NCBI RefSeq assembly: GCF_012849555.1
Contig: NZ_CP051685.1
Coordinates: forward strand, 62,001-126,000
Direction: 5' to 3'
DNA from: Massilia forsythiae
GTDB lineage: Bacteria > Pseudomonadota > Gammaproteobacteria > Burkholderiales > Burkholderiaceae_D
Length of the DNA stretch: 64,000 nucleotides
Part shown: in pieces, positions 9,524 to 18,322 of the stretch
How the letters are laid out: every line of letters starts with the position of its first letter
Position numbering within the stretch: the stretch's first letter is position 1
The notes under the pieces: model-generated
The model's database searches: none
Told to the model about the DNA's origin: nothing
The model's input: only the letters and a program-made list of their open reading frames with translations
Program-made: the position numbers and the translations under genes

Positions 9524-9556
9524 AAGGCGTTACGAGTGATCGTGACGCCTTTTTTG
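9524..9556 (+). terminator. Intrinsic terminator after tRNA-Lys
   Basis: Arm 9524-9535 (AAGGCGTTACGA) pairs with 9540-9551 (TCGTGACGCCTT) around a GTGA loop with one G-U pair, and is followed by a T run. It lies 20 bases past the tRNA. Confidence 0.9.
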
Positions 9557-9691
9557 TTTTCTCGACAGTGCTGCATTTCCCCTACAAGGCGGGAACTTTC
9601 GACTCACCCATACGTCTACCATCGAGCGAGCACGGCATCACTGCCAGGGCTCTGGTGCAAGCCAATCTTCGTCAAGGATAAAGGATGGTGT

Positions 9692-10033
9692 ATGGGGACG
9701 CGTTATGGCCGCCGCGCGGCAAGCGGCAACTATGAATATCACGATAGCCTGGAAGCGCTGAATGCCGCCGCAGAGCGCGAAAGCAGCCGCGCACTCGCAG
9801 GATGGTTCGGCTTGTTCGGCTTGCTCGCAGGCGGCGTGCTGACGTACCTCGTACTGCACAAGTTCGGTGTGGACTGGCCCAGATGGTTGCGTTTCACCCT
9901 CGTGATAGCGGGAAGCGGTGTCCTCGCCTACACACTGGCCAGATTCGCGAACCTTCTATGGGCCATTATCGTGATCGGTGCGCTCCTCGTCCTGGCCTCG
10001 GGCCTTGGCGCGTTGCTGTGGAAAGCAGTGTAG
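9692..10033 (+). CDS. Small hypothetical membrane protein
   Basis: A 113-residue protein I do not recognise. After a hydrophilic tail rich in charged residues (1-32) it has three probable membrane segments at about 33-56, 62-80 and 83-109. The start MGTRYGRR is chosen because AAGGATGG lies just upstream and the residues read before it in frame come from tRNA and terminator sequence. It stands alone between the tRNA-Lys terminator and the convergent DUF2325 gene. Hydrophobicity and normal codon usage suggest it is real; no function can be assigned. Confidence 0.7.
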   Translation: MGTRYGRRAASGNYEYHDSLEALNAAAERESSRALAGWFGLFGLLAGGVLTYLVLHKFGVDWPRWLRFTLVIAGSGVLAYTLARFANLLWAIIVIGALLVLASGLGALLWKAV

Positions 10034-10090
10034 ACGGTCCTTGCGTCGACGGGCCATCGCTCGACCGGTACCCTGCATGCCGATCGCGCG

Positions 10091-11317
10091 TTACTCTCGA
10101 CATGCACCGCTTGTCGCCGGCTCCGCCGCCTTGCGCAGGCACACCGACAGACTCGACGTGCTCGGGTTATCGACGAACAGGCAGCGCTTGCCGTTGCGCT
10201 TGCAGAAATCCTTGACGCGCCAATACGCCTGGTGGCTGATGCAGCCGGTCTGGCAGATCACCAGATCGGCCGCGGCCAGGCTGGTGTCGAGCAGTTCGCT
10301 GGCCTGTTCCAGGCCGCCGTCGTGGTGCATGAAGCGCGCCCCTTCCCGCTCCAGCAGTTCGCGGTAGTTGGGGACGTTGCCGCTGCGCCCGCCCACGCAC
10401 AACACGGTCTTGTCGACCAGGGCTGGCGCCTCCACCGCCGCTGCCGGCACCGCGGTCGCAGGGGGCGCCGCCATTGCCGCCGCGGCGACCGCCGCCGCAT
10501 CCTGGCGTGCGCGCGCCGCCGCCTGCTGGCGCAGCTGCATCAATTCCAGCGCCAGCTTCTGCTCGCGCTCCTGCGCTTCGTCGGCACGGCGCTTCAGCCT
10601 TTCGCGGTCACGCATGTCCGGTAGGGTTGCGGTCAAGGCTTCCAGGCGCTCCTGCAGGGCTTCGATGGCGACGTCGCGTGCGGCCAGTTCGGCGCGCAGG
10701 CCGGCCAGCTGCTCGGCCAGGCGCAGCGCTTCCTTGCCCTTGGCGTCGGCGGCGCGCGCCGTCTTGTCGCGCGTCTGTTCGAGTTCGCGGCTCAAGCCGG
10801 CGCACTGCTTCTGCAATTCGGCGAAACGGGTCAGGTCGACGCGGGCGCTGGCGCCGGCCTGGTGCTGGATCATGTGCATGTCGCGCACCGCCGCTTCGAT
10901 CATCGGCATGTCGCAGCGCGGATGGGTCAGCGTGGCCCAGAAGGCGCCGGCAACGTCGCCGCGCTCGACCGCCTGGCGCCATGCGGCCTGGACCGCCTGC
11001 GCGTCGCGCAGCGTGCGGAACTGGCGCAGCACGGCGGCAAAACGTTCGTCCAGCGTGCGCTGCAGCAGTTCGGACAGCTTGTTCCTGGTGGCGCATTCGT
11101 GCACGGCCCAGACATGGACGTCGTAGTCGTCGCCCTCCACGGGGCGCACCACCACCTTGTTCACCAGGCGGCGTAGCAGCGCCAGCGGCAGGCACACGCC
11201 GATCAGTGGGCAGTGGCAATTGGTGGGCAATTCCCACAAGCGCCGGCGGCGCGAGCCGGCGGATTCGTCGAGGGCGTCGGGATGGGCGAAATGGGGTTTC
11301 TTGTCGTGGTCACACAT
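10091..11317 (-). CDS. DUF2325 protein, Fur-controlled operon
   Basis: A 408-residue protein of unknown function. The N-terminal part (about 25-130) carries a CHC...C cluster (C34, C36, C42) in PTNCHCPLIGVCLPLALL and a helical segment. A charged coiled coil spans about 170-270, followed by an Ala/Pro linker. The C-terminal DUF2325 domain (about 305-398) begins KTVLCVGGRSGNVPNY, a Rossmann-like nucleotide-binding or metal-sensing fold, and has further cysteines in ICQTGCISHQAYW and FCKRNGKRC. It starts 12 bp after the small cysteine protein and shares its Fur-overlapped promoter. A role under iron starvation is inferred from the operator only. Confidence 0.85.
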   Translation of the reverse strand: MCDHDKKPHFAHPDALDESAGSRRRRLWELPTNCHCPLIGVCLPLALLRRLVNKVVVRPVEGDDYDVHVWAVHECATRNKLSELLQRTLDERFAAVLRQFRTLRDAQAVQAAWRQAVERGDVAGAFWATLTHPRCDMPMIEAAVRDMHMIQHQAGASARVDLTRFAELQKQCAGLSRELEQTRDKTARAADAKGKEALRLAEQLAGLRAELAARDVAIEALQERLEALTATLPDMRDRERLKRRADEAQEREQKLALELMQLRQQAAARARQDAAAVAAAAMAAPPATAVPAAAVEAPALVDKTVLCVGGRSGNVPNYRELLEREGARFMHHDGGLEQASELLDTSLAAADLVICQTGCISHQAYWRVKDFCKRNGKRCLFVDNPSTSSLSVCLRKAAEPATSGACRE

Positions 11318-11329
11318 GGGCGTTTCCGT

Positions 11330-11566
11330 TCAGTGCAGCGGCAGGCCGGCCGCGCGGTCCTTGCTCAGGCGCGCCTGGGCATCGTCGAGCAGGCGTTGCG
11401 CCTTGCCGACCAGGGCGCTCAGTTCGCGCAGCTCTTCCAGCTTGAGGCGCAGGGACAGGTTCGGCAGGGCCAGGTGGATGGCGCCGCAGTCGGGGCAGCC
11501 CAGCACGCGTCCCGCACTGCCGGAGGCAAGGACGACGCAATTGCAGGTGGAATGGGAAGCGGTCAT
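11330..11566 (-). CDS. Small CxC/CxxC protein, first gene of Fur operon
   Basis: A 78-residue protein. C8, C10, C24 and C27 form a CxC...CxxC pattern like a zinc ribbon or small metal knuckle, followed by a helix of about 40 residues (37-70) rich in Leu, Arg and Glu. The ATG at 11566 is preceded by CGGAG. It is 12 bp upstream of the DUF2325 gene, so the two are almost certainly cotranscribed and may interact. I do not recognise a named family. Confidence 0.75.
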   Translation of the reverse strand: MTASHSTCNCVVLASGSAGRVLGCPDCGAIHLALPNLSLRLKLEELRELSALVGKAQRLLDDAQARLSKDRAAGLPLH

Positions 11567-11594
11567 GACCGGGCTCCGGTGTCGAGATGCTTTT

Positions 11595-11641
11595 AATGTA
11601 TCGCAGTTTTCTTTTCATGTAAATGCGAATCATTCTCATTT
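11595..11641 (-). promoter_or_regulatory. Fur box overlapping promoter of DUF2325 operon
   Basis: Read on the minus strand, AATGAGAATGATTCGCATT matches 12 of 15 core Fur positions (TGATAATCATTATCA) by eye. It runs into TTTACA (complement of 11618-11623), which lies 17 bp from TACATT (complement of 11595-11600), a reasonable -35/-10 pair. Fur-Fe(II) bound here would block RNA polymerase. The 26 bases 11616-11641 differ at one position from 48400-48425, upstream of the Fiu-type receptor. Confidence 0.85.
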
Positions 11642-11851
11642 CTTTAGGATATTCCCGCTTTGCGTTCGACCCTTCTGAAAAATCGACCGCACAAGCACCG
11701 GCTATAGTTGCCAATAATCAACAATATGGATGCATTCAGGAGCGAAAATTTTCCTTGAGGAATATTCTTAACAAACAAAGCCAGGTCCGAGCAATGTGTC
11801 GGGTAACATCCGACGCCGGACTATCCGAATCCCCTCTCAGCCACTGTTGCC

Positions 11852-12865
11852 ATGCCCCTGGACCTCTCCGACACCCTCGTGGTCGGCATATCCGCCACCG
11901 CCCTGTTCGATCTCGCCGACGCCGATGCCGTCTATAAAGCCAGGCATGCGAAGAACCCGCACGGTGCGCTCGACGACTACCGTGCCTACATGCTCGAACG
12001 CGAAAACGAGCCGCTGCGCGACGGCACCGGCATGGCGCTGGTACGCGCCCTGCTCGGCCTGAACCGGTATGCGCCGTCGGAATCGCGGCCGCTGGTCGAG
12101 GTCGTCGTGATGTCGCGCAACAGTCCGGAGACCGGGATGCGCGTCTTCAACAATATCCGTTCGCGCGGCTTGCCGATCGCGCGCCACGCCTTCACAGGCG
12201 GGCGCTCGGTGGTCGATTACCTGGATGCGTTCGCGGTCGACCTGTTCCTTACTACCAACGTCGAGGATGCCCAACGCGTCATCGATGCCCAGGCCGCCGC
12301 CGCCGCGGTATTGAAGCCGCCGCCCGGCAGTTGCGACGCGCCGGAAGACCAGGTACGCATCGCCTTCGACGGCGACGCGGTGCTGTTCGACGATTCCAGC
12401 GAACTGGTCTACAAGACCGAAGGACTGGACCGTTTCCATACGATCGAAAACGAGCGCCAGAAGGAGCCGATGAACGATGGCCCATACGCCATCCTGCTAC
12501 GCAAGCTGGCGCGCCTGCAGGAACGCCTGCCGTTCGGCGCCGACCTCTCGCCGGTGCGCATCGCCATCGTCACCGCGCGCAGCGCCCCGGCCGAGATGCG
12601 CGTCATTAACACCCTGCGCCACTGGGGCGTGTACGTGAACGAAATCTTCTTCCTGGGGGGGGTGCAGAAATCGAAGGTGGTCAAGGCGTTCCGGCCGCAT
12701 ATCTTCTTCGACGACCAGGATTTGCACCTGGATCCGGCGGCCAAGCACGTACCGGCCGGGCGCGTCCCCTACCGTTCCGATTCGCCGCTGTACACGCCGG
12801 TTACGGCCGCGCTCGACCTGGCCGCCGAACCGCCGCTGCTGGTCGACAAGCTGGACGCGACCTGA
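11852..12865 (+). CDS. 5'-nucleotidase (cytosolic NT5C1-like)
   Basis: A 337-residue protein of the 5'-nucleotidase family related to eukaryotic cytosolic 5'-nucleotidase I, which dephosphorylates AMP and related mononucleotides. Family stretches are VVGISATALFDLADAD near the N terminus, MSRNSPETGMRVFNNIRSRGL, RIAFDGDAVLFDDSSE (the DGD acid motif, about 168-183) and FFDDQDLH near the C terminus. It is a single gene, divergent from the Fur operon, with the start at 11852 shortly after the intergenic region. Substrate preference is an inference from the family. Confidence 0.88.
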   Translation: MPLDLSDTLVVGISATALFDLADADAVYKARHAKNPHGALDDYRAYMLERENEPLRDGTGMALVRALLGLNRYAPSESRPLVEVVVMSRNSPETGMRVFNNIRSRGLPIARHAFTGGRSVVDYLDAFAVDLFLTTNVEDAQRVIDAQAAAAAVLKPPPGSCDAPEDQVRIAFDGDAVLFDDSSELVYKTEGLDRFHTIENERQKEPMNDGPYAILLRKLARLQERLPFGADLSPVRIAIVTARSAPAEMRVINTLRHWGVYVNEIFFLGGVQKSKVVKAFRPHIFFDDQDLHLDPAAKHVPAGRVPYRSDSPLYTPVTAALDLAAEPPLLVDKLDAT

Positions 12866-13230
12866 CTGCGTCCTTCCGCGCACACGGTTTGTCTGCGGCA
12901 GGCACGGCCCGGCGTCCCTACCGTACTGACCTTCTTGCGCTGCGGCACTCCCGTACGAGATCATCCCTGCCGCCCGCACGGACGCTTTTGCTCACGCCGC
13001 CGGCGCCCGCCGTGCGGCTGCCCCGGGTCGCGCCAGCCATCGATCACTCCTCGCTTCCGGCTGGATCCGGCGACGTTCGCTATGCTGGCTCGTGCCGTGG
13101 CGGGCATCGCCGAGGTCCGGGTTGCAAAAACAGCCAGCCCCATGCAAACGCCCCGGTTTGGTTATAAAATGCGTCTCTTATATTTCCTGTACGCATATAC
13201 GCCGTCCGGCTACCGCACAACGAGGACTCC
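12866..13230. other. Intergenic region upstream of cystine symporter
   Basis: A 365-bp gap with no supported gene. An AT-rich patch around 13160-13200 (GGTTATAAAATGCG...) resembles a -10 region for the downstream symporter gene, but I cannot assign a convincing -35. No dispersed repeat is present. Confidence 0.4.
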
Positions 13231-14631
13231 ATGAGCATTCAACTGATCCTGAACCTGGCCATTGCGCTTGCCGTATGCGCGCTGCTGTACGTGTTCCAGC
13301 AGCGCCACGTTTCCTTCACCAAGCGCGTGTTTTCCGGCCTCGGCCTGGGCGTGGTGCTCGGCGCGGCCTTCCAGGCGGTGTACGGCAACGGCTCGCCGGT
13401 GATCGCCGCCACCGGCGAATACCTGAACGTGATCGGCGAAGGCTACGTCAAACTGCTGCAGATGATCATCGTGCCGCTGATCATGGTGTCCATCATCCAG
13501 GCCATCCTCAAGCTGCGCGATGCTACCGCGCTCGGCAAGATCAGCGCCCTGACCATCGGCACGCTGATGGCGACCACCGCGGTCGCCGCCGCGATCGGCA
13601 TCCTGATGGCCAAGCTGTACGGCCTGACGGCAGTCGGCCTCACGTCCACGGCGGCCGAAGTCGCGCGCGGCCAGTACCTGGAAGGCAAGCTGTCGGCCGC
13701 CCAGCAATTGTCGCTGCCGAACACGATCCTTTCGTTCCTCCCCGAAAACCCGTTCCTCGACATGACCGGCGCACGCAAGACCTCGACCATCGCGGTGGTG
13801 CTGTTCTCGATCTTCCTGGGCGTGTCCGCCACCGGCATCGCCGCCAAGAAGCCGGACGTGTTCGAGTCGTTCAGCCGCTTCGTCCATGTCGCCCACGTGA
13901 TCGTGATGCGCATGGTGACCCTGGTGCTGCGATTGACCCCGTTCGGCGTGTTCGCCCTGATCACCAAGGTGGTGGCCAGTTCCAGCCTGCAGGACATCCT
14001 GCACCTGCTCGGCTTCGTGCTGGCTTCCTACAGCGCCCTGGTCACGATGTTCTGCGTGCACCTGCTGCTGATCGCCGCGGTCGGCCTGAATCCGGGCCGC
14101 TACGTGAAGAAGGTATTCCCGGTGCTGGCCTTCGCCTTTACCTCGCGCACCTCGGCCGGTGCGATCCCGATGAACGTGCAGACCCAGACCGGGCGCCTGG
14201 GCACGCCGGAAGGCATCGCCAACTTCGCCGCGTCGTTCGGCTCGATGATGGGCCAGAACGGCTGCGCCGGTATCTATCCGGCGATGCTGGCGGTGATGAT
14301 CGCGCCCACCGTCGGCATCGATCCCTACACCGCCGGCTTCATCCTGCCCCTGATCGGCATCGTCACCATCGGCTCGGTCGGCGTGGCCGGCGTGGGGGGC
14401 GGCGCCACCTTCGCCGCGCTGATCGTGCTGTCGGCGATGAACCTGCCGGTGGCGCTGGCCGGCCTGCTGATCTCGATCGAGCCGCTGATCGACATGGGCC
14501 GCACCGCGCTCAACGTGAACGGCTCGATCACCGCCGGCACCATCGCCAGCCGCGTGCTCGGCCAGACCGACATGCAGGTGTTCAACAACGACGCCGAGAT
14601 CAACCTGGACGGCGACCAGCTGGTCGCCTGA
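13231..14631 (+). CDS. tcyP: L-cystine symporter TcyP (YdjN type)
   Basis: A 466-residue dicarboxylate/amino acid:cation symporter resembling TcyP/YdjN, which imports L-cystine. It has about eight to ten hydrophobic segments and two re-entrant hairpin regions. Serine-rich motif TSRTSAGAIPMN lies at about 310-321, followed by the conserved ASFGSMMGQNGCAGIYPAM stretch and the C-terminal LIDMGRTALNVNGS motif, where family members coordinate ions. The start MSIQLILNLAIA at 13231 gives a normal N-terminal helix. It is monocistronic and convergent with the HAF protein gene. A CysB-like regulator gene lies at the far right of the window. Confidence 0.92.
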   Translation: MSIQLILNLAIALAVCALLYVFQQRHVSFTKRVFSGLGLGVVLGAAFQAVYGNGSPVIAATGEYLNVIGEGYVKLLQMIIVPLIMVSIIQAILKLRDATALGKISALTIGTLMATTAVAAAIGILMAKLYGLTAVGLTSTAAEVARGQYLEGKLSAAQQLSLPNTILSFLPENPFLDMTGARKTSTIAVVLFSIFLGVSATGIAAKKPDVFESFSRFVHVAHVIVMRMVTLVLRLTPFGVFALITKVVASSSLQDILHLLGFVLASYSALVTMFCVHLLLIAAVGLNPGRYVKKVFPVLAFAFTSRTSAGAIPMNVQTQTGRLGTPEGIANFAASFGSMMGQNGCAGIYPAMLAVMIAPTVGIDPYTAGFILPLIGIVTIGSVGVAGVGGGATFAALIVLSAMNLPVALAGLLISIEPLIDMGRTALNVNGSITAGTIASRVLGQTDMQVFNNDAEINLDGDQLVA

Positions 14632-14682
14632 TCGCCGGCCGACGGCGCGCCGCATCGCGTGCCGCCAAAAGGAAGGTGCCGT

Positions 14683-15837
14683 TCAGCGTGTCTTCCAATA
14701 ACGCCGCGCACCGCCGCGGCGCCAGCCCAGCAGCAGCCCACCCAGCAACAAGGCATACGCGGCCGGTTCCGGCACTGCCGGCACCAGGTCGAGCCGCACT
14801 GCCTGGCACACGTCGCCCCGGCACGCGGTCGCAGCGATCTGCTGCAGGTCGTTGATGGCGGCGGCATCCTGGATCACCCAGCCCGATTCCGGATCGATCA
14901 GGACGTTCAGGTCGACCATCGCACCGTTCTCGTACAGGAACCCATGGGACAAGAAATCGCCCAGACCTGCACTGCCTACGATTTGTCCCAGGTTGTTGAT
15001 ATCGTACGCGGCGCTGCTCCACAGGGGGGACGGTCCACCAAGGTTGCGCATGACACCGTTCTCGTATAGAAAAGCGGTGGACGGGTAGATGTCGTCCGGG
15101 TTGACGTTGGAATCGGTGCCGAGATAGCCGACGATCTGGCCGTGGTCATTGATCGACCTGGCAGTGCTCCAGGGGCCACCCAGATTGCCCAGGCTGGTCA
15201 TCGTGCCGTCACGGTACAAAAACGGGTCGTGAGGAAAATTGGGGGCGCCGTTGAACACATTGCCGGCCGCTCCCACGACGTCGCCTGTATTGTTGATGGC
15301 ATACGCATAACTGAAGTCGCCGATCGGCAGCGTACCGAGGTCGGTGAAGACGCCATTGGTATAGGTATAGGCATGGTCATGCGTCACATCTCCAGGCTTT
15401 CCGACTGTCATCGCACCCACGACCGTTCCGTTGTTGTTTATCCCGTAAGCAAAGGAATTCCCCGTTTCCCGGATCGCGCTCATGCTGCCGCCGCTATAGA
15501 CGAAGCCGGTGAAACCCCTCCACGGTCCGTTGGTGGGCGTGTCGAAAGCCGAACCTGCCACTTGTCCATGATCGTTGATCGCATAGGCATGGCTGTCGGT
15601 GCCGCCAAAAGTACCGAGGTCCGTCAGGTCGCCATTGGTATATACGAACGCGTGATAGCTGTCGCCAGACCGCAGCGATCCCACCACTTGGCCAAGATTG
15701 TTCAAGTCGCTCACATTGCTGCCGGCACCGGCTACTTCGGTAACGGTATATCGTACATCGGCGTTGGCAAGCAAAGGCGCGGCAAGCGAAACCGCGGCAA
15801 GCAATTGCATGTAATGCAGTAGGGAAAAGCGATTCAT
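14683..15837 (-). CDS. PEP-CTERM secreted protein with HAF repeats
   Basis: A 384-residue exported protein. Residues 1-26 form a signal peptide. The body consists of repeats of the HAF type, each with a core like AYAINDHGQVAG or ARSINDHGQIVG, giving at least six copies and suggesting a beta-propeller. The C terminus has a PEP-CTERM sorting signal: VPEP, a hydrophobic helix (YALLLGGLLLGW) and an Arg-rich tail, recognised by exosortase A. The ATG at 15837 is preceded by GGAGG. Lower GC in the middle of the gene than in its neighbours may hint at faster evolution or transfer. Function is unknown; an extracellular matrix role is plausible. Confidence 0.9.
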   Translation of the reverse strand: MNRFSLLHYMQLLAAVSLAAPLLANADVRYTVTEVAGAGSNVSDLNNLGQVVGSLRSGDSYHAFVYTNGDLTDLGTFGGTDSHAYAINDHGQVAGSAFDTPTNGPWRGFTGFVYSGGSMSAIRETGNSFAYGINNNGTVVGAMTVGKPGDVTHDHAYTYTNGVFTDLGTLPIGDFSYAYAINNTGDVVGAAGNVFNGAPNFPHDPFLYRDGTMTSLGNLGGPWSTARSINDHGQIVGYLGTDSNVNPDDIYPSTAFLYENGVMRNLGGPSPLWSSAAYDINNLGQIVGSAGLGDFLSHGFLYENGAMVDLNVLIDPESGWVIQDAAAINDLQQIAATACRGDVCQAVRLDLVPAVPEPAAYALLLGGLLLGWRRGGARRYWKTR

Positions 15838-16128
15838 GGAAACCTCCGGTGGGTGAAAAAAAGCTATGTAAGCAGCATAGGCTGGCTCGACCCTCTGGTG
15901 CTGAGCATGCTCACGAACCCGCACTGAATCATGTCGCGGGAGCCCGTGCCATGCTCGCCTTGGAACACGCTCGATAGCGTCAGGAAATGAATATTGACGG
16001 CATGAATGCTCCGCGTAAGCGTCTTCCTACACCATTGTTTTGTTTACGTTTTCTGGAGGAATCGTGCGCGGCTCTCCCGTCGAATCCGTCTATGATGAAG
16101 TCATGTCAATTTCACAAATGGGCGGGTG

Positions 16129-16893
16129 ATGGAACAGAAGTGGCCGAAGGAAATTTGGTTGGTCAGGCACGGACAAAGCGCCGGTAACGTCGCACGTGAC
16201 GCCGCCGAGGCCGCCGCCGGATTGCGCATCGATATCGCCGAGCGCGACGTCGACGTGCCCTTGTCGGAGCTCGGCGAGCGCCAGTCGCGCGCACTGGCCG
16301 AATGGTTCCTGCAAATGCCGCCGGAACAGCGGCCGAACGTCGTGCTGCATTCGCCCTATATCCGCGCTGCCCAGACCGCCAGGTTCCTGCTCGACCGCAT
16401 GGATCGCGACGAACTGCTCGCCGTGCATGCCGACGAACGCCTGCGCGAAAAGGAATTCGGCGTTCTTGACCGGCTCACCACGCACGGCATCGCCCAGCAG
16501 TTCCCCGACTTGTACGAGCAGCGCCACCACGTCGGCAAGTTCTACTTCCGTCCACCCGGCGGCGAAAGCTGGTGCGACGTGATCCTGCGCCTGCGCAGCG
16601 TGCTCGACACGGTCACGCGCGAATACGCGGGCGACCGGGTACTGATCGTGGCGCACCAGGTCATCGTTAACTGCTTCCGCTATCTGCTGGAACGCATGGA
16701 CGAAGCGGCCATCCTGGAACAGGACCGCGCCGGCGACGTGCCGAACTGCTCGGTGACCTCGTATGCCTTCGATCCGACCCTCGGCAAGCGCGGCAAGCTG
16801 GCGGTCCGCCTGATTAATTTCGTGGCGCCGCTGGAGCAGACCGGCACTCCCGTTACCGCCGGCAAGGATATTCCTGCCGCACCCAAGGCTTGA
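16129..16893 (+). CDS. Histidine phosphatase family protein
   Basis: A 254-residue member of the phosphoglycerate mutase-like histidine phosphatase superfamily. H14 in LVRHGQSAGN is the phosphoacceptor, LHSPYIRAAQTA supplies a second arginine, ERLREKEFG supplies the acid, and the second histidine is in VAHQVIVNCF. ATG 16129 is used; a GTG three bases earlier is possible. The downstream dehydratase frame overlaps its stop, so the two are probably cotranscribed. The substrate cannot be read from sequence. Confidence 0.9.
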   Translation: MEQKWPKEIWLVRHGQSAGNVARDAAEAAAGLRIDIAERDVDVPLSELGERQSRALAEWFLQMPPEQRPNVVLHSPYIRAAQTARFLLDRMDRDELLAVHADERLREKEFGVLDRLTTHGIAQQFPDLYEQRHHVGKFYFRPPGGESWCDVILRLRSVLDTVTREYAGDRVLIVAHQVIVNCFRYLLERMDEAAILEQDRAGDVPNCSVTSYAFDPTLGKRGKLAVRLINFVAPLEQTGTPVTAGKDIPAAPKA

Positions 16894-16904
16894 ACACGCC
16901 GGTG

Positions 16905-17906
16905 ATGACCCTCCATACACAAAACGCACAAGAGGCACAAACCGTGCAAGCCGCCGCGCCGGCGCCGGCCGATGCGCGTCCGCGCGACATCGACACCAGC
17001 CTGCTGCGCAACTGGCCCCTGCCGATGCCGTCGGACGATACCGACAAGGAAGGCCGCGGTCACGTGCTGGTGCTGGGCGGCTCGTCGGAAATGCCGGGCG
17101 CCGTGATCCTGGCCGCCACCGCCGCCATGCGCGCCGGCGCCGGCAAGCTGACCATCGCCACCGGCCGCAGCGTGGCGCAACTGGTGGCGCTGGCGATTCC
17201 TGAATCGCGCGTGCTCGGCCTGGCCGAGAACGCCGTCGGCGGCTTCACCGTCGAAGCGGTGGAGGCGCTCGATCCGCTGGCCGACAAGATCACTGCGATC
17301 CTGATCGGCCCCGGCATGCAGGACGAGGAAGCGACCGCGCGCCTGGTGCATGCGCTGCTGCCGCGCCTGCAGGGCAGCGACACCCGCATCCTGCTCGACG
17401 CGAATGCGATGGGCGCGATCCTGCATCCGCCGGCCGGTGTCAACGCACCCTTCCGCTTCGACGTTCCTGTCCTGGTGACGCCGCACGCGGGCGAGATGGC
17501 GCACCTGACCGGTATCGACAAGGAAGACATTTGCGCTACCCCCGATCGTCATGCGCTGGAAGCGGCGCAACGCTGGAATGCGGTGGTGGCGCTCAAGGGC
17601 GCGCGCACCGTGATCGCGGCGTCCAGCGGTGAGCGCTGGCAGCACGAGGGCGGCAATGTCGGGCTGGCGGCGTCGGGTTCGGGCGACGTGCTCGCCGGCA
17701 TCATCGCCGGGCTGGCGGCGCGCGGCGCCGACCTGGCGCAGGCAGTCGGCTGGGGCGTGGCCATGCATGCGCGCGCCGGCGAACGCCTGGCCGAACGCAT
17801 GGGAACACTCGGTTACCTGGCGCGGGAATTACCTGACGAAATTCCCGCGCTGCTGCAACAAACCGCAAGCGAAGCCGCCGAATCACCGTCACGGCGCCCG
17901 GCTTGA
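16905..17906 (+). CDS. nnrD: ADP-dependent NAD(P)H-hydrate dehydratase
   Basis: A ribokinase-fold repair enzyme that converts hydrated NADH or NADPH back to the normal cofactor at the expense of ADP. About 333 residues. Family motifs are VLVLGGSSEMPGAVILAATAAMRAGAG at the N terminus, LLDANAM in the middle, LVTPHAGEM, and the catalytic GSGDVLAGIIAGLAARG near residue 255. The fused epimerase domain found in some bacteria is absent. Start choice is uncertain: the ATG at 16905 is used, but a TTG at 16890 overlapping the upstream stop codon, or a GTG at 16902, could also serve. Confidence 0.9.
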   Translation: MTLHTQNAQEAQTVQAAAPAPADARPRDIDTSLLRNWPLPMPSDDTDKEGRGHVLVLGGSSEMPGAVILAATAAMRAGAGKLTIATGRSVAQLVALAIPESRVLGLAENAVGGFTVEAVEALDPLADKITAILIGPGMQDEEATARLVHALLPRLQGSDTRILLDANAMGAILHPPAGVNAPFRFDVPVLVTPHAGEMAHLTGIDKEDICATPDRHALEAAQRWNAVVALKGARTVIAASSGERWQHEGGNVGLAASGSGDVLAGIIAGLAARGADLAQAVGWGVAMHARAGERLAERMGTLGYLARELPDEIPALLQQTASEAAESPSRRPA

Positions 17907-18322
17907 ATTGCGGATTGAAGGAAACGGCCGACTGTGATGAAAATCGACAGTTTGTACGCTTCCGAGGCTTGAAGGCAGAAGTTCGGGCTTTATGTAGTAA
18001 TCCCGCGGGCGGCAATGCGGACAAAGCAAGAGGTGTGCAATCCGGCGAACTGGCAAGTGGCGCGCCAGTCTAATCAGGACAGCCGAATTCGTGCGCCGAC
18101 CGGGGCTATACATTGCATTGCATGTGGCAGTGTACCGTTCCTCTGATGATTCCCAGTCCGGGCTTCGGCCCGGCAGGAGTCTGCAAGGACCTCGAGAAAC
18201 CGTTGAGGGCAGTAAGGCAAGACGTCGTTGGTTTCGAGGGGTCACCCCACTGGCGCCGCCGGTTTCCAGCGCCTCACCTGGAAATGGCGGTACAAGATAG
18301 ATGTGAACGAGGAGTACAACAA
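17907..18322. other. Intergenic region before Gly/Thr lipoprotein
   Basis: A 416-bp gap without a supported gene. It holds a compact hairpin with a TTCG loop at 18158-18173 (CCGGGC/GCCCGG), not followed by a T run. The lipoprotein ribosome binding site GAGGAG is at its right end. No promoter could be assigned with confidence. Confidence 0.4.

Noticed and set aside
9428-10033. tRNA-Lys as integration site of a mobile island
   Set aside because: No integrase, no repeated tRNA end and no change in gene character follow the tRNA.
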